Assembly (NCBI GenBank): GCA_016839165.1
Contig: CP069300.1
Location: 124,001 to 188,000 of the forward strand
Reading direction: 5' to 3'
DNA: 64,000 nt
From: Bradyrhizobium sp. PSBB068
GTDB taxonomy: Bacteria > Pseudomonadota > Alphaproteobacteria > Rhizobiales > Xanthobacteraceae
In this document: positions 52,022-61,014 of the stretch, one piece after another
Layout of the letters: the number at the start of each line of letters is the position of its first letter
Numbering within the stretch: position 1 is the stretch's first letter
Made by a program: the position numbers and the translations under genes
The notes under the pieces: generated by a model
Told to the model about the DNA's origin: nothing
Databases searched by the model: none
What the model saw: only the letters and a program-made list of their open reading frames with translations

Positions 52022-52873
52022 GTGACCACCGCCATTGCCATTTTGCCCCCGCTCGGCCGGCTGCTCGGCCTGTGCGCGGGTGCCTTGCTGCTGTTTTGCG
52101 CCGAGCGCGCCAACGCGCAGGGGCGGCTCGATGCCCAGTATGAGGCAACGCTCGCCGGTATCTCGGTCGGCAAGGGCAGCTGGACCATCGAAATCGGCGA
52201 CGACACCTTCTCGGCCTCGGCCCAGGGCGGCACCGCGGGCCTCTTGAAGGCGTTTTCGGGCGGCAGCGGCTCGGGCACCTCGCAGGGCCGCGTCGTCAAC
52301 GGTTCGCTCGTGGCCGCCTCCTACACCGCGACCACCACCACCTCGAAGAAGTCAGAGACGATCCGGATGGTGCTGGCCAATGGCGGCATCAAGGAATCTT
52401 CGATCGAGCCGGAGCCGCCTGTCGATGCCGACCGCCTGCCGGTGTCGGACGCGCAGAAGAAGAACGTGTTCGATCCGATGACCGGCTCGTTCCTGCGTGC
52501 GCCCGGCAATGCCGAACTGATGAGCCCGGATGTCTGCCGCACCGGCGCCGGCGTGTTCGACGGCCGCATGCGTTACGACCTCAAGCTCGATTTCAAGCGG
52601 GTCGAGATCGTCAAGGCGGAGCGCGGCTATCACGGCCCGGCGCTGGTCTGCGCGCTCTATTTCGTGCCGGTCTCGGGCTACATCCCGGATCGCCCCGTGA
52701 TCAAATACCTCGCCGCCCAGCGCAACATCGAGATCGCCTTCGTGCCGATCGCGGGCACCCGCCTGCTGGTGCCGTTCCGCATGACGATCCCGACTCCGCT
52801 CGGCCAGGCCATGCTGGAAGCGACCTCGTTCGTCACCACAGCCGCGCCGCCGCGCGTGGCGAAGACGCAGTAG
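52022..52873 (+). CDS. Exported DUF3108 domain protein
   Basis: A 283-residue exported protein. The N-terminus (GTG 52022) has a hydrophobic core (LLGLCAGALLLFCA) and a cleavage site near ANAQG. The rest matches the DUF3108 pattern: LDAQYEATLAGISVGKGSW at the start of the mature chain and FDGRMRYDLKLDFKRVE later, giving a beta-rich barrel-like fold thought to sit in the envelope. Family function is unknown. Gap and orientation suggest its own promoter. The following 500 bases are non-coding with a palindrome. Confidence 0.85.
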   Translation: MTTAIAILPPLGRLLGLCAGALLLFCAERANAQGRLDAQYEATLAGISVGKGSWTIEIGDDTFSASAQGGTAGLLKAFSGGSGSGTSQGRVVNGSLVAASYTATTTTSKKSETIRMVLANGGIKESSIEPEPPVDADRLPVSDAQKKNVFDPMTGSFLRAPGNAELMSPDVCRTGAGVFDGRMRYDLKLDFKRVEIVKAERGYHGPALVCALYFVPVSGYIPDRPVIKYLAAQRNIEIAFVPIAGTRLLVPFRMTIPTPLGQAMLEATSFVTTAAPPRVAKTQ

Positions 52874-53371
52874 CCTCTCTTCGCTTCCCCCCTTGTGGGA
52901 GAGGGTGCTTCGGAGGCGCTGCGCGAGCGCCACGGCCACGGCATGCAACAAACGTCATGGAATCCGGTTGACTCTTGCCCGGTTCTGATTCGACTCGGCC
53001 ACCCCTGGAACTTAAGGAATTCAGTCCGCATATCCCCTGCTTGTGGAGCCCTCTCAAACTTGATCTAGTGCCGCCGCCGTCAGCCTACCCGAGATGTTGC
53101 GGTGAACGTTTCAGGCCTGGAATGGAGTCACCGATTCGGCCGCGATTCGTTCTAGACTCGTTCCGAAGCTTAAGAACGGCGCGGAAAGCGTCGCATTGTG
53201 AGACAGATTCGGCCTCAGATGGTGTCCATGACTGCTTTTCCGTCATTGCGAGCGAAGCGAAGCAATCCATGCTTCGGGTATGCGCGGATGGATGGATTGC
53301 TTCGTCGCTTCGCTCCTCGCAATGACGGCTGACAGACAGTCGGCTGCCGCAACAAGAAACACCTGCAAAAT
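52874..53371. other. Intergenic with repeat debris
   Basis: About 500 bases before the helicase gene. Near 52878-52910 a fragment (cccccttgtgggagaggg) resembles half of the repeat at 63191-63317. A clear palindrome lies at 53241-53327. No gene is supported. Confidence 0.55.
53241..53327. repeat. CGTCATTGCGAG palindromic repeat
   Basis: Left arm 53241-53270 (cgtcattgcgagcgaagcga..) pairs with right arm 53292-53327 (..cgctcctcgcaatgacg) with a few mismatches. The outer CGTCATTGCGAG/CTCGCAATGACG and inner AGCAATCCAT/ATGGATTGCT are perfect. It lies 45 bases before the helicase start, a possible leader hairpin. Confidence 0.8.
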
Positions 53372-56300
53372 ATGGCTTTCTCAACTTCGTTCGGAAATGA
53401 CCGCGTGCCCGGTGCTGGTGTCACCGCGGTGCTGGGCCCGACCAACACCGGCAAGACGCATCTCGCCATCGAGCGCATGCTGGCGCATTCGTCGGGCCTC
53501 ATCGGCCTCCCGCTGCGGCTGCTCGCGCGCGAGGTCTACAACAAGATCGTCGATCGCGCCGGTGTCGACAATGTCGCGCTGGTGACCGGCGAGGAGAAGA
53601 TCAAGCCGAAGGCGCCGCGCTTCTGGGTCTCGACGGTCGAGGCGATGCCGCGCGATCTCGATGTATCCTTTCTCGCCGTCGACGAGATCCAGATCGCCGC
53701 CGATCTGGAGCGCGGGCACGTGTTCACCGACCGCATCCTCAACCGCCGCGGCCGCGACGAGACGCTGCTGCTGGGCGCTGCGACAATGCGTCCGATCATA
53801 GAGCGGCTGTTGCCGGGCGCCTCGATCATCACGCGGCCGAGGCTGTCGCAGCTCGAATTCGCCGGCGACCGCAAGATCACGCGGCAGCCGCGGCGCACGG
53901 CGATCGTCGCGTTCTCCGCCGATGAAGTCTACGCGATCGCCGAATTGATCCGCCGTCAGCATGGCGGCGCGGCTGTGGTGCTGGGCTCGCTGTCACCGCG
54001 CACGCGCAATGCGCAGGTCGCGATGTTCCAGAACGGTGATGTCGATTACCTCGTCGCCACCGACGCAGTCGGCATGGGGCTCAATCTCGACGTCGATCAC
54101 GTCGCCTTCGCCTCCGACCGCAAGTATGACGGCTATCAATTCCGCCGGCTGACGCCGGCCGAATTCGCCCAGATCGCCGGCCGCGCCGGGCGCGCGACGC
54201 GCAACGGCACATTTGGTACGACGGGGCGTTGCGCGCCGTTCGAGCCCGAGCTCGTCAATGCGCTGCAGAACCACACCTTCGACAGCGTCAAGATGCTGCA
54301 GTGGCGCAACGCCAGGCTGGATTTCTCCTCGCTCGGCGCGCTCCAGGTGTCACTGGCGCAGGCGCCCAATCATGAGGCACTGACGCGAGCGCCGGTCGCC
54401 GAGGACCAGCGCGTGCTCGAACATGTCGCACGCGATGCCGAGGTGCGCGAATGGGCGCATGGGCCGAAGGCCGTGGAGCGGCTATGGGAGGCCTGCCAGG
54501 TTCCGGACTACCGAAAGCTGTCGCCGGCCGCCCATGCCGAACTCGTGACCACGCTGTACGGCTTCCTGATGCAAAAGGGTCGTATCCCTGACGCATGGTT
54601 TGCGGCCCAGGTCGACCAGGCCAACCGGACCGACGGCGATATCGACACGCTATCGGGCCGGATCGCGCAGATCCGGACCTGGACCTTTGTTGCCAACCGG
54701 CCGGACTGGCTCTACGACCCGGACCATTGGCAGGGGATCACGCGCGAGCTCGAAAATAAATTGTCCGATGCGCTGCATGAACGGCTCACGGAGCGTTTCG
54801 TTGACAGGCGGACCAGTGTATTGATGCGCCGCCTGCGGGAGAACTCAGTTTTGAATACGGAAATTGGCAAGACCGGTGAAGTGATCGTGGAAGGCCATGC
54901 GATCGGCCGGCTCGATGGTTTCACCTTCGCACCTGATGCGGCCGAGGCCGGCAGCGACGCCAAGGCGCTGCAAGCCGCCGCCCAGCAGGTGCTGGCGCGC
55001 GAGATCGATGCGCGCGCGGAGAAACTGGGTGCGGCGCCCGACGAGCAGTTCGTGCTGACCTCCGACGGCACCATCCGCTGGACCGGCGATGCGGTCGCCA
55101 AGCTGGTCGCCGCCGACGACGCGCTGCATCCGCGGCTGCGCATCATTTCCGACGAGCGGCTGACCGGCGCCTCGCGCGAGGCGGTGCAGACGAGGCTCGA
55201 CCTCTGGCTCAAGACGCATATCGAGAAGCTGCTCGGGCCGCTGTTCGAACTGTCCAAGGCCGAGGATCTGCAGGGCATCGCCCGCGGCATCGCCTTCCAG
55301 CTGGTCGAGGCGCTCGGCGTGCTGGAGCGCACCAAGATCGCGGCCGAGATGAAGGATCTCGACCAGCCCTCGCGCGCGGCGCTGCGCAAATACGGCGTAC
55401 GCTTCGGCGCCTACCACATCTATTTCCCGCAACTGTTGAAGCCCGCGGCGCGCTCGCTGGCTTCGCTGCTGTGGGCCGAGAAGCAGAGCAATGTCGACAT
55501 GGCTGCGCTGTCGAATGTGCAGCATCTTGCCTCCAGCGGCCGTACCTCGTTCCCGGTCGACAAGGCCCTGCCGCGCGATGGCTATCGCGTGCTCGGCTAT
55601 CGCCAGTGCGGCGAGCGCGCGGTGCGCGTCGACATCCTGGAGCGGCTCGCCGATCTGATCCGCCCGGCGCTGGCCTGGCGCGAGACCTCGCCTGGCGAGA
55701 AGCCCGCCGGTGCGTTCGACGGCCGCGGCTTTGTCGTGACCCAGGCGATGACCTCGCTGACCGGCTCCGCCGGCGAAGACTTTGCTTCGATCCTGCGCGC
55801 GCTCGGCTACCGCATGGACCGTCGTCCGCCGTTGCCGCCGAAGCCCGTCGCGGCCACGCCGGTCGAGGCCACCGAGACGGTCGCCGCCGAGACCACCGAG
55901 GCACCAGCTGCCGAAGCGTCGGTCGAGGCCGGTTCTGACGCCGCCGTCGATGCGCCGGCCGAGGCCGCCGCCGAGCTCACGGCCGATGCGCCGGAGGCTG
56001 CGACGGATCAGGTCGTGTCCGGCGATCCCGCGCCGTCGGCCGCATTGCTGCCCGACGTCGGCTTCGCCGAGGTCGTCGCCAGCGAGGCGACGCCGGTCGT
56101 GATCGAGACCAGGCCCGAACCCGAGCCCGTGGCGGAAGTTGCCGCGGAGCCTGCCGCTCTCGCCGAACAGCCAGTTGCCGAGGTGCCCGCTTCCGAAGCT
56201 GCGCCTGCGGTGGAAGCCGCTGCGGAGGCGCCGTCCGGGGCCACCGCTGAGGCACCGGCGCAGACCGCGGGCACCGAGGCCGCAACTGCCGAGGCCGCTC

Positions 56301-56914
56301 CTGCGCCAGCGGAGACGCCGGCTGAGCCGCAACTGGTCGAAGTCTGGCGTCCCGGCGGCCGCTCCGACGAGCGCCGTCCGCATCATCGCGGCGGTCACGA
56401 CCGCAACCGCGGCCGCCACCAGGGCAAGCCCGCCGAGGGCGCACAGGCCGCGGAAGGCGGCGGCGAGGGCGAGAAGCGCGAGCATCATCGCCGTCCGCGC
56501 CGCCATCAGGATTTCCGCACGCCGCGCCCCGGCGCACCGGCCGATGCGACCGCAGCCGCGGCCGCGCCTGCCGACGGCGCACCGGCGCGCGACAATCGCC
56601 AGGATAATCGTGACGACCGCGGCCAGCGCCGCGAGCGCTTCGAAGGCAAGGGCTTCGAAGGCAAGGGTCGCGATCGCGACAACAACGAGCGGCGCCGCGA
56701 CAACAAGTTCGGCGGCGGCGATCGCAAGGGCGAGCGCGGTGATCGTGACCGCGGCGGCCGCGACAAGGGCGGCCGCGACAAACGCGAGAGCGGACCGTCG
56801 CACCGGCCCTATGCCTCGAGTGCGCCGCGCGAGCGCGACCGGCCGATCGATCCCAACTCGCCCTTCGCCAAGCTCGCTGCCCTGAAGGAGCAGCTCGCCG
56901 GCCGGAAGGAATAG
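53372..56914 (+). CDS. Suv3-like ATP-dependent helicase with long low-complexity tail
   Basis: An 1180-residue protein. Residues 1-350 are a superfamily 2 helicase core of the mitochondrial Suv3 type: GPTNTGKTHLAIERML (Walker A), LAVDEIQIAADLERGH (Walker B), YLVATDAVGMGLNLDVDHV, and QIAGRAGRATR (motif VI). Residues 350-830 are the Suv3-like middle region, without the C-terminal degradosome-binding motif of the mitochondrial protein. Residues 830-960 are Ala/Glu/Pro-rich, and 960-1180 are Arg/Asp/Gly-rich (RGQRRERFEGKGFEG), probably an RNA-binding disordered tail. It likely unwinds RNA. The start is ATG 53372. An S4 RNA-binding gene follows 20 bases later. Confidence 0.9.
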   Translation: MAFSTSFGNDRVPGAGVTAVLGPTNTGKTHLAIERMLAHSSGLIGLPLRLLAREVYNKIVDRAGVDNVALVTGEEKIKPKAPRFWVSTVEAMPRDLDVSFLAVDEIQIAADLERGHVFTDRILNRRGRDETLLLGAATMRPIIERLLPGASIITRPRLSQLEFAGDRKITRQPRRTAIVAFSADEVYAIAELIRRQHGGAAVVLGSLSPRTRNAQVAMFQNGDVDYLVATDAVGMGLNLDVDHVAFASDRKYDGYQFRRLTPAEFAQIAGRAGRATRNGTFGTTGRCAPFEPELVNALQNHTFDSVKMLQWRNARLDFSSLGALQVSLAQAPNHEALTRAPVAEDQRVLEHVARDAEVREWAHGPKAVERLWEACQVPDYRKLSPAAHAELVTTLYGFLMQKGRIPDAWFAAQVDQANRTDGDIDTLSGRIAQIRTWTFVANRPDWLYDPDHWQGITRELENKLSDALHERLTERFVDRRTSVLMRRLRENSVLNTEIGKTGEVIVEGHAIGRLDGFTFAPDAAEAGSDAKALQAAAQQVLAREIDARAEKLGAAPDEQFVLTSDGTIRWTGDAVAKLVAADDALHPRLRIISDERLTGASREAVQTRLDLWLKTHIEKLLGPLFELSKAEDLQGIARGIAFQLVEALGVLERTKIAAEMKDLDQPSRAALRKYGVRFGAYHIYFPQLLKPAARSLASLLWAEKQSNVDMAALSNVQHLASSGRTSFPVDKALPRDGYRVLGYRQCGERAVRVDILERLADLIRPALAWRETSPGEKPAGAFDGRGFVVTQAMTSLTGSAGEDFASILRALGYRMDRRPPLPPKPVAATPVEATETVAAETTEAPAAEASVEAGSDAAVDAPAEAAAELTADAPEAATDQVVSGDPAPSAALLPDVGFAEVVASEATPVVIETRPEPEPVAEVAAEPAALAEQPVAEVPASEAAPAVEAAAEAPSGATAEAPAQTAGTEAATAEAAPAPAETPAEPQLVEVWRPGGRSDERRPHHRGGHDRNRGRHQGKPAEGAQAAEGGGEGEKREHHRRPRRHQDFRTPRPGAPADATAAAAAPADGAPARDNRQDNRDDRGQRRERFEGKGFEGKGRDRDNNERRRDNKFGGGDRKGERGDRDRGGRDKGGRDKRESGPSHRPYASSAPRERDRPIDPNSPFAKLAALKEQLAGRKE

Positions 56915-56933
56915 TGCAACCCTGGTCTGAAGC

Positions 56934-57218
56934 TTGGATCGACAGCGGCTCGATAAATGGCTGTGGCACGCGCGGGTGGTGAAGGCCCGCACCAGCGCGG
57001 CCGAGCTCGTCGCATCAGGTCATGTCCGCCTCAACGGCACGCGCGAGAAATCGCCGGGCCATGCGGTGAAGCCGGGCGATGTCATCACCGTTGCGCTCGA
57101 CAACAGCGTCCGGGTGCTCAAGGTGATCGGCTTTGCCGAGCGGCGCGGCGATGCCAGTTCGGCGCGCGAGCTGTACGAGGATTTGCAAGGGAGCAATTTG
57201 CAAGCCGGTAAGGAGTAG
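56934..57218 (+). CDS. S4-domain RNA-binding protein (HslR-like)
   Basis: A 94-residue protein with an S4 RNA-binding domain: RLDKWLWHARVVKARTSAAE, LVASGHVRLNG and HAVKPGDVITVAL. HslR in Escherichia coli rescues stalled 50S subunits by binding peptidyl-tRNA-bearing particles; that role is inferred. The start appears to be TTG 56934, since no in-frame ATG lies before the conserved RLDKWLW motif and the preceding helicase gene ends at 56914. It probably depends on coupling from the helicase gene. Confidence 0.88.
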   Translation: MDRQRLDKWLWHARVVKARTSAAELVASGHVRLNGTREKSPGHAVKPGDVITVALDNSVRVLKVIGFAERRGDASSARELYEDLQGSNLQAGKE

Positions 57219-57245
57219 TTATCTCACGTCTGTTATTTCGGCCGA

Positions 57246-57290
57246 AGCATGATCCGGACTGTGGGGCCGGACGCGCGATAGGATCATGCT
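57246..57290. repeat. AGCATGATC inverted repeat, second copy
   Basis: Perfect ten-base arms AGCATGATCC (57246-57255) and GGATCATGCT (57281-57290) around a 25-base loop. Same core as the copy at 22600-22648. Confidence 0.75.
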
Positions 57291-57413
57291 CCCAACAAAA
57301 CCGGCTGGCAGGGTCGCCAGAATGCAGGTGTTTTTCGGGGCCGGCTTCCCTTGCGGCTCCGGTATTCCTGCGCTACGCAACCCCAGAAAAAGTGGATCGT
57401 TTCGGAGTTTTGG

Positions 57414-57752
57414 ATGACCTACGTCGTCACTGAAGCCTGCATCAAGTGTAAATATACCGACTGCGTCGAGGTCTGCCCCGTCGATTGCTTCTACGAGGGC
57501 GAGAACATGCTGGTCATCCATCCTGACGAATGCATCGATTGCGGCGTATGCGAGCCGGAATGTCCGGCCGACGCCATCAAGCCGGACACCGAGCCGGGCC
57601 TGGAAAAGTGGCTCGAGGTCAACCGCGACTACGCCAAGAGCTGGCCGAACATCACCCAGAAGAAGGACTCGCCCGAAGACGCCAAGGAGTGGGAAGGCAA
57701 GGAAGGCAAGTTCGAGAAATATTTTTCTCCGAATCCGGGCAGCGGCGACTGA
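57414..57752 (+). CDS. fdxA: Seven-iron ferredoxin FdxA
   Basis: A 112-residue ferredoxin of the Azotobacter FdI type, an electron carrier in the cytoplasm. Cysteines in [17 protein letters not shown] bind the 3Fe-4S cluster and [12 protein letters not shown] binds the 4Fe-4S cluster. The C-terminal half ([20 protein letters not shown]) is the usual extension. ATG 57414 ([12 protein letters not shown]) fits the family. The gene often stands before carD in alphaproteobacteria, as here. Confidence 0.96.
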   Translation: MTYVVTEACIKCKYTDCVEVCPVDCFYEGENMLVIHPDECIDCGVCEPECPADAIKPDTEPGLEKWLEVNRDYAKSWPNITQKKDSPEDAKEWEGKEGKFEKYFSPNPGSGD

Positions 57753-57785
57753 TTCGCCTTACCTCTTCGGGACTACCCCGATAAG

Positions 57786-57802
57786 GGCAGGCTTGGCCTG
57801 CC
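57786..57802 (+). terminator. Stem-loop after fdxA
   Basis: Perfect seven-base arms GGCAGGC (57786-57792) and GCCTGCC (57796-57802) with a TTG loop, 34 bases after the fdxA stop. No T-run follows, so termination is only a possibility. Confidence 0.4.
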
Positions 57803-57891
57803 GCAGCCGTCCGTTCGGCCGCGGATTTAACCCTAATGACGGACATATGACCTGAGGATCCCCTGTTATGCCCGGAATCGGGCGTAAATCA

Positions 57892-57919
57892 TTGATTTTT
57901 GCGGAAAATGTGCTATATT
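57892..57919 (+). promoter_or_regulatory. Candidate carD promoter
   Basis: TTGATT (57892-57897) and TATATT (57914-57919) are 16 bases apart. The predicted transcript starts near 57926, so translation must begin after this, ruling out the longest upstream reading of the carD frame. Confidence 0.65.
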
Positions 57920-58018
57920 CAGCACATTACAGGCCAAGAACCCCCTGCCATGCGTACCTTGTGGCTTCGAGGTTCCCGCAACATCGAACAGGGGCGTGGC
58001 AGTTTCCGCGCGCAGGCT

Positions 58019-58972
58019 GTGTCACAGAAAACGCGTAAAAAGAGTGCTTCAAAGACGACGAAAAAAGCCGCTGTCGTTGCTCGCAGCGCAACCAAGGGCC
58101 GTGCCAAGGCGTCCGTGAAGGGGCCTAAGAAGGCGGCGGCTGCAAAGTCCTCAAAGAACAAAAGAAGCGTGATGCCAGAAAAGACTGCCAAGCCTGCCGC
58201 GAAGGCGACGGCTGCGAAACCCGCTGCCGCCGCGAAGGTCGCCCCCAAAACTGCTGCTGCTGCGCCGAAGCCGGCTGCTCCGAAGGCTGCCGTCCCCGCC
58301 GCCGCTCCGAAGGTTGCCGCCAAGCCGGCCGCCGCGCCGCGCGTCGAGGAGCCGAAGAAGGTCGTGACCCAGCGTCAGGGCTTCAAGGCCAATGAATTCG
58401 TCGTCTATCCCGCTCACGGCGTCGGCCAGATCCTGGCCATCGAGGAGCAGGAGATCGCGGGCGCCAAGCTCGAGCTGTTCGTGATCAACTTCATGAAGGA
58501 CAAGATGACGCTGCGGGTGCCTACGGCGAAGGTCGCCAATGTCGGCATGCGCAAGCTGTCGGAGCCGGCGCTGGTCAAGAAGGCGCTGGAGACGCTGAAG
58601 GGCCGCGCCCGCGTCAAGCGCACGATGTGGTCGCGCCGCGCCCAGGAATACGAAGCGAAGATCAATTCGGGCGACATCGTCGCGATCGCCGAGGTGGTCC
58701 GCGATCTCTATCGTTCGGAATCGCAGCCCGAGCAGTCCTACAGCGAACGCCAGCTCTATGAAGCGGCGCTCGACCGTCTGTCGCGCGAGATCGCCGTGGT
58801 CCAGCATTCGACCGAGACCGAGGCGATCAAGGAGATCGAAGGCCAGCTCGCCAAGAGCCCGCGCCGCGGCGCCAAGGCCGAATCTGCTGAAGGCGACGCC
58901 GAGGGCGATGCCGACGGTGAGGATCTCGACAACGATGGCGACGATACCGCCGTCGAGGACGAGGCGGCCTGA
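58019..58972 (+). CDS. CarD family transcriptional regulator with Lys/Ala-rich N-terminus
   Basis: A 317-residue CarD/CdnL protein from GTG 58019. The RNA-polymerase-interacting domain starts near residue 121 (FKANEFVVYPAHGVGQILAI) and continues through MTLRVPTAKVANVGMRKL; the C-terminal helical domain contains LKGRARVKRTMWSRRAQEYEA, expected to contact promoter DNA at the -10 fork. CarD proteins stabilise open complexes, notably at rRNA promoters. The N-terminal 120 residues are rich in Lys, Ala and Pro, like a histone H1 tail. The C-terminus is very acidic (DNDGDDTAVEDEAA). Start alternatives are ATG 57950 and ATG 58172 (MPEKTAKP). A terminator follows 25 bases after the stop. Confidence 0.88.
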   Translation: MSQKTRKKSASKTTKKAAVVARSATKGRAKASVKGPKKAAAAKSSKNKRSVMPEKTAKPAAKATAAKPAAAAKVAPKTAAAAPKPAAPKAAVPAAAPKVAAKPAAAPRVEEPKKVVTQRQGFKANEFVVYPAHGVGQILAIEEQEIAGAKLELFVINFMKDKMTLRVPTAKVANVGMRKLSEPALVKKALETLKGRARVKRTMWSRRAQEYEAKINSGDIVAIAEVVRDLYRSESQPEQSYSERQLYEAALDRLSREIAVVQHSTETEAIKEIEGQLAKSPRRGAKAESAEGDAEGDADGEDLDNDGDDTAVEDEAA

Positions 58973-58996
58973 AAGGGTTCGACGGACTGAAAAACA

Positions 58997-59024
58997 AAAG
59001 CCCGGTCGCAAGACCGGGCTTTTT
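58997..59024 (+). terminator. Rho-independent terminator of carD
   Basis: AAAAGCCCGGTC (58997-59007) pairs with GACCGGGCTTTT (59012-59024) around a GCAA tetraloop, ending in a T-run (59020-59024). It lies 24 bases after the carD stop. Confidence 0.85.
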
Positions 59025-59196
59025 GCTGTCTGAAGCAGACTTCCGTCGCGCCACGGTCCTCCGTCAAGCGGCGCAGCGCGGAACTGTGCTCCGCGCGCGC
59101 CACGCAGCCTTGCGCAATTGCCGCTTGGCGGATCGCCGCGACTCATGACCTCTTGCGGCGCGCTGGCGGCGATATCGCGCCGGCAAGGGGCGCGGC

Positions 59197-60417
59197 ATGC
59201 TTGCGGGACGATCGCTGGGGCGCGGGTTCGACACGCTGTGGGCCGCGTTCGCGGTTTCGTCGCTCGGCACGCGACTGGCCTTCGATGCCTTCCCGCTGAT
59301 CGCAATCCTCGTGCTGCATGTCGGGCCGGCGGCGGTCTCTGCACTCGCTGCGGTCGGGATGCTGGCCGGTGCCGTGCTGGCGGTGCCGCTCGGGCCGTGG
59401 GTCGAATTCCGCCGTAAGCGGCCGGTGATGATCGCAATGGACCTGATCCGCTTTGCCGCGATGATGAGCGTCCCGATCGCATTCGCGCTCGGCCAGCTCA
59501 GCTTCATCCAGCTCGTCATCGTGTCGGTGATCGCGGCGGCCGCAGACATCACGTTCCGTGCAGCGAGCGGCGCCTGCCTGAAGAGCCTGGTCAGGCGCGA
59601 GGATCTGGTGCTCGCCAACGCGCGGCTCGAATCCACCATGTGGATGGCGACCGCGGTCGGCCCGCCGCTCGGCGGCGTCGCGATCGGTCTGTTCGGTCCG
59701 GTCGTCACCGTGATCGCCGATGCCGTCAGCTTCCTGTTATCGGCGGCCGGAATTCGTTCGATCGGCGCGACCGAGCCGGAGCCCGCACGGCGCGCGGCGC
59801 CGTCCTACAGCATGACCGATCTGCTCGCGGGATGGCGATACATCCTGGCACATCCGGTGCTGCGGTCGCTGTTCCTCAACACCGTGCTGGTCAATGGCCT
59901 GATCATGGCGACGGCACCGCCGCTGGCGCTGCTCATGCTCCGCGATCTCGCATTCGCGCCGTGGCAATACGGCCTCGCTTTCGGGGCGCCCTGCGTCGGC
60001 GGGCTGCTCGGCGCACGGTTGGCGCCGGTGCTGGCGGCGCGGTTCGGGCAGCACAACATCCTGCTCGCTGCCGGTGCGCTGCGCGCGTGCTGGTCGCTCG
60101 GCCTTGCCTTCATACCTGGCGGCACGGCCGGCATCGTGGTGGTGCTCTGTCTTCAGCTCGGCCTCGTCACCTGCGCCGGCGTCTTCAATCCGGTGCTGGC
60201 GGCCTATCGCCTCGGCCATATCGAAATGGAGCGGACCGCGCGGATGCTGGCGGCCTGGTCGATCTCGAGCCTGGCGATGACCGCGCTGCTGACGGCGCTG
60301 TGGGGCGTGCTGGCGGGCCTTGCCGGCGTGCGCACGGCGATTGCGCTCAGTGGCCTGCTGATGCTCCTGACCCCGCTGCTGCTGCCGCGCCGCGCGCTCA
60401 ACATGAGCGCTGCTTGA
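59197..60417 (+). CDS. MFS transporter
   Basis: A 406-residue 12-helix major facilitator permease of the inner membrane, resembling the macrolide or enterobactin exporter type (MFS_3). Features are FAVSSLGTRLAFDAFPLIAI in helix 1, FRRKRPVMIAMDLIRF in loop 2-3, and NARLESTMWMATAVGPPLGG near helix 5. The loop between the halves (about 190-215) is charged. It probably expels drugs or small toxic metabolites, though the substrate is unknown. ATG 59197 follows GGCAAGGGGCG-type leader without a strong ribosome site. It is convergent with regR. Confidence 0.85.
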   Translation: MLAGRSLGRGFDTLWAAFAVSSLGTRLAFDAFPLIAILVLHVGPAAVSALAAVGMLAGAVLAVPLGPWVEFRRKRPVMIAMDLIRFAAMMSVPIAFALGQLSFIQLVIVSVIAAAADITFRAASGACLKSLVRREDLVLANARLESTMWMATAVGPPLGGVAIGLFGPVVTVIADAVSFLLSAAGIRSIGATEPEPARRAAPSYSMTDLLAGWRYILAHPVLRSLFLNTVLVNGLIMATAPPLALLMLRDLAFAPWQYGLAFGAPCVGGLLGARLAPVLAARFGQHNILLAAGALRACWSLGLAFIPGGTAGIVVVLCLQLGLVTCAGVFNPVLAAYRLGHIEMERTARMLAAWSISSLAMTALLTALWGVLAGLAGVRTAIALSGLLMLLTPLLLPRRALNMSAA

Positions 60418-60459
60418 TGCTGCGGCCGCGGTCCTCGTAGGTAGCCGTGGATGGAGTTG

Positions 60460-61014
60460 CTACCTCACCCGCTGCTTCTCCAGCTTCCGCGCCAGCGTGC
60501 GGCGGTGCATGCCGAGGCGGCGGGCGGCTTCGGAGATGTTGAAGTCGGTTTCGATCAGGGTCTGGTGGATGCGTTCCCATTCCAGCGTCTTGATCGAGGT
60601 CGGCCGCGCGCCGACCTCGATGGCGGCGTTGCCGGCGGCTTTCTGGAATGCGGCCTCGATGTCGTCGGTGTTCGACGGTTTTGCGAGGTAGTGGCAGGCA
60701 CCGAGCTTGATCGCCTCCACCGCGGTCGCGATGCTGGCAAAGCCGGTCAGCACCACGATCAGCATCTCGGGGTCATGCGCATGCAGCGCCTCGACGCAGG
60801 CAAGGCCCGAGGCGCCGCCGGCGAGCTTCAGGTCGACCACCGCATAGCCCGGCGATTGCTGCTCGAGCAGCGCGCGGACCTCGTCGAGCGAGGCCGATAC
60901 CGCGACGCCGTAGCCGCGGCGCTCGAACGAGCGCTTCAGGGTACGGGCAAAGCCGGAATCGTCCTCGACGATCAGGAGCTGGCGGTCATCCGTCAAGATC
61001 GTCTCCGATCGCAA
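60460..61014 (-). CDS. regR: RegA/ActR/RegR-type response regulator
   Basis: A 184-residue response regulator of the redox-responsive RegA/PrrA/ActR family. The receiver domain has acidic IVEDD, phospho-acceptor Asp in AVVDLKLA (residue 61), Thr in VVLTGFASIATAVEAIKLGA and Lys in YLAKP. The short C-terminal Fis-like helix-turn-helix is EAARRLGMHRRTLARKLEK, nearly invariant in this family. It controls energy and redox genes including nitrogen fixation in bradyrhizobia. Its start overlaps the end of regS by 29 bases, so it is coupled to it. Confidence 0.9.
   Translation of the reverse strand: MRSETILTDDRQLLIVEDDSGFARTLKRSFERRGYGVAVSASLDEVRALLEQQSPGYAVVDLKLAGGASGLACVEALHAHDPEMLIVVLTGFASIATAVEAIKLGACHYLAKPSNTDDIEAAFQKAAGNAAIEVGARPTSIKTLEWERIHQTLIETDFNISEAARRLGMHRRTLARKLEKQRVR

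Noticed and set aside
54845..56992. Minus-strand frame opposite the helicase tail, very rich in Ala/Leu
   Set aside because: It mirrors the low-complexity Ala/Glu/Arg coding of the plus-strand gene and has no family resemblance.
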